Made by a program: the position numbers and the translations under genes. DNA of 64,000 nt, taken from assembly GCA_002633005.1 (NCBI GenBank), contig NMRA01000030.1, positions 6,305 to 70,304 on the forward strand, written 5' to 3'. The stretch is from Phoronis australis (lineage: Eukaryota; Phoronida; Phoronidae). Each line of letters begins with the position of its first letter. Position 1 is the first letter of the stretch. The notes under the pieces were generated by a model. The model searched no databases, was not told the origin of the DNA, and was given only the letters and a program-made list of their open reading frames with translations. Shown in pieces: positions 59,001 through 64,000 of this stretch.

Positions 59001-62000
59001 AAATGCTGCTGTTCATTGTCCTGTGATTTATGGTACAGTGATTGATGTACAGTATAGTAAAGGACGTGCGGTATAGCGAGGGACGTGCGGCACTGTGAGG
59101 GATGTGCGGCACGGTGAGGGATTTGCGGCACGGTGAGGGACGTGCGGTATGTTGAGGGACGTGCGGCACTGTGAGGGACGTGCGGCACAGTGAGGGACGT
59201 GCGGCACAGTGAGGGACGTGCGGCACGGTGAGGGATGTGCGGCACGGTGAGGGATTTGCGGCACGGTGAGGGACGTGCGGTATGTTGAGGGACGTGCGGC
59301 ACTGTGAGGGACGTGCGGCACAGTGAGGGACGTGCGGCACAGTGAGGGACGTGCGGCACGGTGAGGGATGTGCGGCACGGTGAGGGATTTGCGGCACGGT
59401 GAGGGACGTGCGGTATGTTGAGGGACGTGCGGCACTGTGAGGGACGTGCGGCACAGTGAGGGACGTGCGGCACAGTGAGGGACGTGCGGCACGGTGAGGG
59501 ATGTGCGGCACGGTGAGGGATTTGCGGCACGGTGAGGGACGTGCGGTATGTTGAGGGACGTGCGGCACTGTGAGGGACGTGCGGCACAGTGAGGGACGTG
59601 CGGCACAGTGAGGGACGTGCGGCACGGTGAGGGATGTGCGGCACGGTGAGGGATTTGCGGCACGGTGAGGGACGTGCGGTATGTTGAGGGACGTGCGGCA
59701 CTGTGAGGGACGTGCGGCACAGTGAGGGACGTGCGGCACAGTGAGGGACGTGCGGCACGGTGAGGGATGTGCGGCACGGTGAGGGATTTGCGGCACGGTG
59801 AGGGACGTGCGGTATGTTGAGGGACGTGCGGCACTGTGAGGGACGTGCGGCACAGTGAGGGACGTGCGGCACAGTGAGGGACGTGCGGCACGGTGAGGGA
59901 CGTGCGGCACGGTGAGGGATGTGCGGCTTGGTGAGGGACTTGTGGCTTGGTGAGGGACGTGCGGCACGGTGAGGGACATGCGGCATGGTGAGGGATGTGC
60001 GGCATGGTGAGGGACGTGCGGTATATTGAATGACGTACGGTATAGTAAGGAATGTATGGTATGGTAATGAATGTGCGGTATAGTAAGGGAATCGCATTTG
60101 TAGTGGTTGCAACAACTTGGTACTTGTCTATGCTGTGACAGTCTTCACTTTCCCACGAGACATGGGAGAAGAAACTCGTGTATTTCTGGACGTGACACAC
60201 TGGCGCTGGTTACATGATACATCGAATTCGTGTCCATGAAGCTATCAAATTTTCAATTGAAGCCGCTTTTCTTCTATTTTCTCATTCTTGGGATATTAAA
60301 TTCACTCTTGTGATATGCAATGCTATAAAGGAAGTTTTAATGATACTGACAATGTAGTCACTTGTCAGAACAACGTAATTGGTTTTGAGCACTTTAAACA
60401 CGGTACAGTTATGGTACAGTTAAACATGATACAGTTTATTTTTCATAAACATTTTTCCAACAGATGCAGATTACCTGTTGGTATCTCAAGCCATTGACAA
60501 GCAGACTGCTGTTGAATTAGCGCGATACCCTGATGTTGACTTACGGTTCTTCCGCCAGCCACCACCTAAGGCTGTGTCAAAGGTTATTAACATCTCTTTG
60601 TTAATTCTCTTGAAAACAAATTTCAAAATTCATCTAAAGTCTAAAATTTCTTGATATTTTTTCCAAATTCAGAATTTATGTTGGCATTTAAGTGATAAGG
60701 CAGTATTTAATGTGACAAGAGTACCAACTGGTGCGCAGATACTGCACAGTATCCAGTATCCACCTCTCTATATCCCAAACCCCTGAATGGATCTTTGGGA
60801 GTTTCTGCACATTTGTCATCTTTTGGACTGATTCTACTACGTTGTTCCACATAGTGTCAATTTTTAAATTAGTTCTTTGCACCGGTCTCTTGATGGACTT
60901 TTATGAAATGCTACAAACATGGAATTTCTGTCAAAACGAGGATGGCACCTACTTATTTCCGGCCAAGGCCCATGTTGGTTTTGCCCTTTAGTGGCAAATT
61001 TACAGTTTAATCAAATGTGTTCCTAGTGAGAATTTCATCACTAACATTGATTTTCAAAGAATTGGGACTTCCTCTAGTGGCAATTTTGTTTGCATCTGTT
61101 TCAATGTCTAACGAATTCACTGAGATGTAACTTTATGATATAAGGTAGCTGCTTTTTTCTATCTGCCCACTTTCAGGCAAATTGTACTGCACCCCTAGTG
61201 ACAGTTCCTAGTATTTTGTTTTCTCTGTCTGGCATCCATTTCTCTTCCCGCCAATCTATTAAAGGATTGCCATAAAATATAATTTGCAGATGTGCAGTTT
61301 GGATGACTGATGTTGATTTTAGGACTGAATGAAAATGATGTGATACACGCTAAACATTGAACCAGGGATACACGTACTCAAATCAAAGTTCTAACGATGA
61401 GGAGAGCTGATCAAATGTAGTTTTCTCAGAAATCTGAGTTGATCACATTTTGTGTTCTGCTCTGTTAAAAGCTAAAGTTTGAAATGGTCAACAAAAATAC
61501 GATTTCAATAATCAAAAATCCGGCAATAACTTCTCGTTTGCCTGATAGTGGTCTTGTGTAAGAGTGAAACATTGCATCTGTTTGTATTAAAGCATTGTTG
61601 AAACAGTTTTTGGTACCTGTGCTGGTTGAAAGGTTTTTGGTTTTAATTTTGGCCAAGAATTAATGATTTCAATTACATTTGTATGGTTACCAAAATAATT
61701 TTTAGTTGGACTTTTATCGTTTTCCAGTCCACTGCACGTAAGTGGGAGCAACTGAAAGTTATATTGTATCACCTGTCCACTAACGATATGGACCACGTGA
61801 CTAAGTACCTGACTATGAGTGCGCTGGAAGAGGGAAGAAATGAAGAGGTAAACTTGGGAGGACACAGTGTGGTAGTATCATGCGAGTTTTTATTGGATAT
61901 CACCTTGTGGCAATATCAGATTCTTGGCACGATAACATGATGTGGCTAGGTGACACAGTTCTCTACTGGATATCACGATGTGTCTAGGTCACACAGTTCT

Positions 62001-63673
62001 CCACTGGATATCATGATGTGGCTAGGTCACACAGTTCTCCACTGGATAACATGATGTGTCTAGGTCACACAGTTCTCCACTGGATAACATGATGTGGCTA
62101 GGTCACACGGTTCTCCACTGGATATCATGATGTGTCTAGGTCACACAGTTCTCCACTGGTTATCATGATGTGGCTAGGTCACACAGTTCTCCACTGGATA
62201 TCATGATGTGTCTAGGTCACACAGTTCTCCACTGGATATCATGATGTGGCTAGGTCACACAGTTCTCCACTGGATATCATGATGTGGCTAGATCACACAG
62301 TTCTCCACTGGATATCGTTATATATACCAAGTGCACTGTGTGAAATTACATTTCCTTCATTAGAAAAAGACTGATTATGATAAAACGAATGCTGAGTGTG
62401 GTGAATGTCAAACAAACTGTTGTGGGCTCTATTGTATTCACTATTGTATTCACTATTGTATTCACTATTGTATTCACTTTTTGATTGTTATACAGTCTGA
62501 ATAGTTTGGACACAGAAATAATTTAGATTTCGAAGAAGCATTTTTCAAGCTCATTAACATTATCTGCTTGGTTCCATTTTCTCATGAAACATTTCTTCCA
62601 AATTTGTGTCAAAAATTGTTGTTTGAATATTTTTAGAGTGGTGCGTGGTGTTTTGGTGGAGTTAGTTTACGACCAGAAGTGTCACATATTGAAGTCCCTG
62701 CAGAGATGTTGGAGAAACTCTTCTTGGAAGCAATCGCCAGTCATTCTCAAGTGAGAGTTTGTTGTATCAAATATCTGGTGAATAAAGTTAATTGTAACAT
62801 GTTTATCTTGAGTATATTCATGTGAGAATTCAAATTGCGTTAGGATGCATTGTAGTAATAATGAAATTGTGTTAGTATGTATTGTGTAATTTGATATTGT
62901 TTTAGGATGTATTGTAGTAATAATGATAGTAATAATGATATTGTAGTTATAATGATATTGTATTAGGATGTATTGTTAGTAGTAATAATGATATTGTGTT
63001 AGGATGTATTGTTGTAGTAAAAATGATATTGCGGTAAAATCTCTGCAATTTCGAACCAAAATAATTACTAAAATTGCCCCTTTTGCTTTTTTCAAAGGTT
63101 TCTGATATTGTTGTGAATGGCCACAATTTTTCAAAATATTGTCTGTTAGTAGCTATGTTACAGAACTTGTAAATGGCATGACATCATTCTAATACTATTC
63201 ATTATTGGTGAGAAAATGAGGAATTTTACCTGTCTGCCATATTGTGTCCAAATTTGGTGAGTTTTACCGTACGAGATTTGTTATGAACTGTTTTATGGAC
63301 TTGTTTTACACCATGGGTAATACGCGTGATGTAGGATTTGGGGAAGTGAGGTTGAAGATTTGGCTTGTGTCAACACATTGCACTACTTTAGGAATTAGTT
63401 TTCACATCAAAAATGATGTAGAGAGTTAAGTTGACAATATTCTATGAGAACAGTTGTCTTACACTCTTTTATAAAACAAACAGTCATGTAGCTTTTAATT
63501 TATGTTTAAGATTGCTGTCCACTGTAGACAGATGGTGAAGGAAGGCATTTTACCTGTGTTATACAGAGAGTTCTTAAAGCGGCAGTCGGATGCTAAACTA
63601 TTACGACTCGTTGTTCAGATTGTAGCCAACATATCTTACGTGGATGATCTCCATCATGATTTATTTATGTCAG
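53018..63673 (+). CDS. SERAC1: SERAC1 (serine active site containing 1), N-terminal half
   Basis: Nine coding exons join in phase: 53018-53066, 54260-54293, 55465-55580, 56612-56755, 57304-57435, 60464-60582, 61728-61847, 62637-62750 and 63511-63673, encoding about 330 aa. The N-terminus has a hydrophobic segment split over exons 1-3 (LIGTIRQGGGVLLVSTSVLG then VVTGLLAVFV), in the same place as the membrane-anchoring stretch of human SERAC1. Further blocks match it closely: SPYIYVD, DPRVHIAAVVSMANTEDW, YPDVDLRFFRQPP (human SEESDLRFFLLPP), SGAWCFGGVSLRPEVS (human GGLWCFGG), then HSQIAVHCRQ and VQIVANISYVDDLHHDLFMSG in an ARM-like region. The alpha/beta-hydrolase domain with GHSMGG-type nucleophile and the stop codon lie past the window edge. 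SERAC1 acts in phosphatidylglycerol remodelling at ER-mitochondria contacts. The frame is clean throughout. Start codon chosen because it heads the in-phase hydrophobic exon. Confidence 0.95.
53454..53525 (+). ncRNA. tRNA-like sequence (likely SINE head)
   Basis: A box TAGCTGAATGG at 53461 and B box GGTTCGATCCC at 53504 have tRNA spacing, and four of five T-stem pairs form. The acceptor arms do not pair, so it is not a functional tRNA. It lies in SERAC1 intron 1, about 100 bp before the palindrome. Confidence 0.55.
53631..53707. mobile_element. 77-bp near-perfect palindrome with 9-bp flanking direct repeats
   Basis: Two 38-bp arms (one mismatch) separated by one base; arm ends TAGGCAATGACC and GGTCATTGCCTA. 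AGTTCATTA occurs directly on both sides (53622-53630 and 53708-53716), which looks like a target-site duplication. No ORF. It resembles a minimal foldback transposon or the product of a template switch. Confidence 0.75.
54260..54293 (+). CDS. SERAC1: SERAC1 exon 2 (34 bp)
   Basis: Micro-exon between TTTATTTCAG and GTAACA, phase 1 to phase 2. It encodes GGVLLVSTSVL, the central part of the hydrophobic anchor. Confidence 0.75.
54918..55180 (+). repeat. Dispersed repeat, copy 2 of the 13245 family
   Basis: Direct, diverged copy of the 13245-13480 element in SERAC1 intron 2, with GGGCTTGGAATTTTCC at one end and GTCATTGGTCATTCCA at the other. Confidence 0.75.
55465..55580 (+). CDS. SERAC1: SERAC1 exon 3
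   Basis: 116 nt after TTGACTTTCAG, phase 2 to phase 1. It encodes VVTGLLAVFVKTSS through SPYIYVDKSS; human SERAC1 has SYIYVHTVS here. Confidence 0.88.
56612..56755 (+). CDS. SERAC1: SERAC1 exon 4
   Basis: 144 nt, phase 1 to phase 1, from GTATCACCAG to GTAGAT. It encodes SGKVVSNPNENGDN to KVYMPA, a variable linker. Confidence 0.8.
57304..57435 (+). CDS. SERAC1: SERAC1 exon 5
   Basis: 132 nt, phase 1 to phase 1, from AATTTTCAG to GTTTGT. It encodes FQRFKAHQSNDARTLLML then DPRVHIAAVVSMANTEDW. Confidence 0.9.
58308..58480. repeat. ~39-bp tandem repeat, about four copies
   Basis: GTTTATGGGTTGTATGAGAG followed by AGCATAGCCAAAGTATTGT, with one copy carrying extra GA and another shortened. Confidence 0.85.
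59060..60075. repeat. 19-bp satellite organised as a 133-bp higher-order repeat
   Basis: Monomer GGGACGTGCGGCACGGTGA. Seven monomer variants, distinguished by GGGATGTGC, GGGATTTGC, GGTATGTTGA, GCACTGTGA and GCACAGTGA, form a 133-bp unit. The diagnostic TATGTTG sits at 59148, 59281, 59414, 59547, 59680 and 59813, exactly 133 bp apart. Flanking monomers are diverged and shorter runs continue to both ends. As 19 is not a multiple of three, the three minus frames encode the same cyclic peptide, explaining three overlapping ORFs of 326-420 codons. Confidence 0.95.
60464..60582 (+). CDS. SERAC1: SERAC1 exon 6
   Basis: 119 nt, phase 1 to phase 0. It encodes DADYLLVSQAIDKQTAVEL and YPDVDLRFFRQPPP, the most diagnostic block in the window for SERAC1. 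Confidence 0.95.
60960..61330 (+). repeat. Dispersed CTAGTGGC-type repeat, plus orientation
   Basis: Contains TTCCTCTAGTGGCAATTTTG at 61069 and CACCCCTAGTGACAG at 61190, with the flanking blocks of the 11.7-13.0 kb family. In SERAC1 intron 6. Confidence 0.6.
61728..61847 (+). CDS. SERAC1: SERAC1 exon 7
   Basis: 120 nt, phase 0 at both ends, from GTTTTCCAG to GTAAAC. It encodes STARKWEQLKVILYHLST to SALEEGRNEE. Confidence 0.93.
61936..62318. repeat. 38-bp minisatellite, ten copies, mostly alternating as a dimer
   Basis: Unit GATGTGGCTAGGTCACACAG followed by TTCTCCACTGGATATCAT. A GTGTCT variant alternates with GTGGCT through copies 1-9, so a 76-bp dimer was amplified; the last copy breaks the pattern. 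It follows exon 7 directly in intron 7. Confidence 0.92.
62425..62478. repeat. 12-bp tandem repeat, four copies
   Basis: CTATTGTATTCA repeated in tandem. Intron 7 of SERAC1. Confidence 0.85.
62637..62750 (+). CDS. SERAC1: SERAC1 exon 8
   Basis: 114 nt, phase 0 at both ends. It encodes SGAWCFGGVSLRPEVSHIEV to LEKLFLEAIASHSQ, equal to GGLWCFGG and EMFCLEAIVKHSE in the human protein. Confidence 0.95.
62830..63030. repeat. Imperfect ~33-45-bp tandem repeat, five copies
   Basis: Runs of GTTAGGATGTATTGTAGTAA and TAATGATATTGTG recur with indels between SERAC1 exons 8 and 9. Confidence 0.7.
63511..63673 (+). CDS. SERAC1: SERAC1 exon 9 (last in window)
   Basis: 163 nt, ending one base into a codon before GTATGT. 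It encodes IAVHCRQMVKEGILPVLYRE and then LRLVVQIVANISYVDDLHH. Using the TTTAAG acceptor keeps the human-like HCRQ/HCDKIEANGG alignment. Confidence 0.92.
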
Positions 63674-63719
63674 GTATGTTGTGAACACCTTCATATGCTG
63701 CTCCACACACGTGAACGTG

Positions 63720-64000
63720 CGTTTGTGTGTCTGCTCAATATCTCCTGGTCAGATCTTGATGAAATTTGACCGACAGGTGTTAGACATCTTTAAAGGACGA
63801 TGCATGCTCAAGGCTAGAGGGGCACGTTTTTTAGTGTTTTTTGGCAGAAAAGAGTTTCCGAATAGATTTCAATGAAACGTGACATAAATTTATGTGATAG
63901 CATTGTGCCAGCACCTCACCAGTTGATTTTTGGGCAATTTTCGAATACTGCAAAACCCCTTAGTGGTCATTTTGTGCGAGAAACGATTACCAGATTTCTA
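63720..64000 (+). repeat. Dispersed CTAGTGGC-type repeat, plus orientation, cut by window edge
   Basis: CTCCTGGTCAGATCTTGATG, then TTCAATGAAACGTGACAT, GTGCCAGCACC and CCTTAGTGGTCATTTTG follow in the same order as at 11.7-13.0 kb. Confidence 0.7.

Larger units (their letters stand above)
57436..60463. other. SERAC1 intron 5
   Basis: 3.0 kb containing the 39-bp repeat at 58308 and the 19-bp higher-order minisatellite at about 59060-60075. Outside the repeats nothing is recognised. Confidence 0.5.

Noticed and set aside
58853-60200. Three long minus-strand ORFs (326-420 codons) as real proteins
   Set aside because: They cover the 19-bp array and arise because its period is not a multiple of three and lacks stops. 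No splice or family evidence.

Overview
The window is eukaryotic genomic DNA. Its genes are split by introns with canonical GT-AG junctions, it is AT-rich, and it is packed with minisatellites, MITE-like elements and decayed retroelement. The gene families (TRIM-NHL, TJAP1/BEGAIN, WDR25, SERAC1) are animal. The heavy minisatellite content, a single-coding-exon TRIM-NHL gene and a Penelope-like element suggest an invertebrate with a mid-sized, repeat-rich genome, such as an amphioxus, hemichordate, echinoderm or lophotrochozoan. I cannot name the species from sequence alone.

Four protein-coding loci can be supported. (1) 711-2639 (+): an intact RING / B-box1 / B-box2 / coiled-coil / NHL protein of 642 aa, a TRIM2/TRIM56-like E3 ubiquitin ligase with a splice acceptor just before the ATG. 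(2) 7740-11577 (+): the last four recognised exons of a TJAP1/BEGAIN-family coiled-coil scaffold gene; its first exon(s) were not found. (3) 52674-25474 (-): a complete five-exon WDR25 orthologue whose joined exons give 540 aa, spread over 27 kb with an 18.6-kb second intron. (4) 53018-63673 (+): the first nine coding exons of SERAC1; its lipase domain lies beyond the right edge. WDR25 and SERAC1 are head-to-head with 343 bp between their start codons, so they probably share a bidirectional promoter. The TJAP1/BEGAIN-like gene and WDR25 are tail-to-tail, the arrangement I recall for human BEGAIN and WDR25 at 14q32, so this may be ancient microsynteny. Some codon-like stretches at 13.9-14.5 kb and one at 18.7 kb (+) look like exons that I cannot assign.

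Most of the rest is repeat DNA. There are at least twelve tandem arrays. The most striking is a 19-bp repeat at about 59.06-60.08 kb organised into a 133-bp (7 x 19) higher-order repeat copied six times. Two others, at 9.2 and 62 kb, have amplified as alternating dimers. A dispersed family on both strands carries a core resembling the CTCF motif; in one block (46.5-47.95 kb) the core recurs nine times about every 150 bp inside a 450-bp super-repeat. Other elements are MITE-like sequences with terminal inverted repeats (15.1-16.65, 44.7-45.33 kb), a Penelope-like fragment with RT C-terminus and GIY-YIG domain (36.5-37.5 kb), two tRNA-like SINE heads, and a 77-bp near-perfect palindrome with 9-bp flanking direct repeats in SERAC1 intron 1. 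I found no prokaryotic-type operon, CRISPR array or rRNA. Nothing here is demonstrably a new biological system; the repeat architecture and the gene order are the parts most worth checking.
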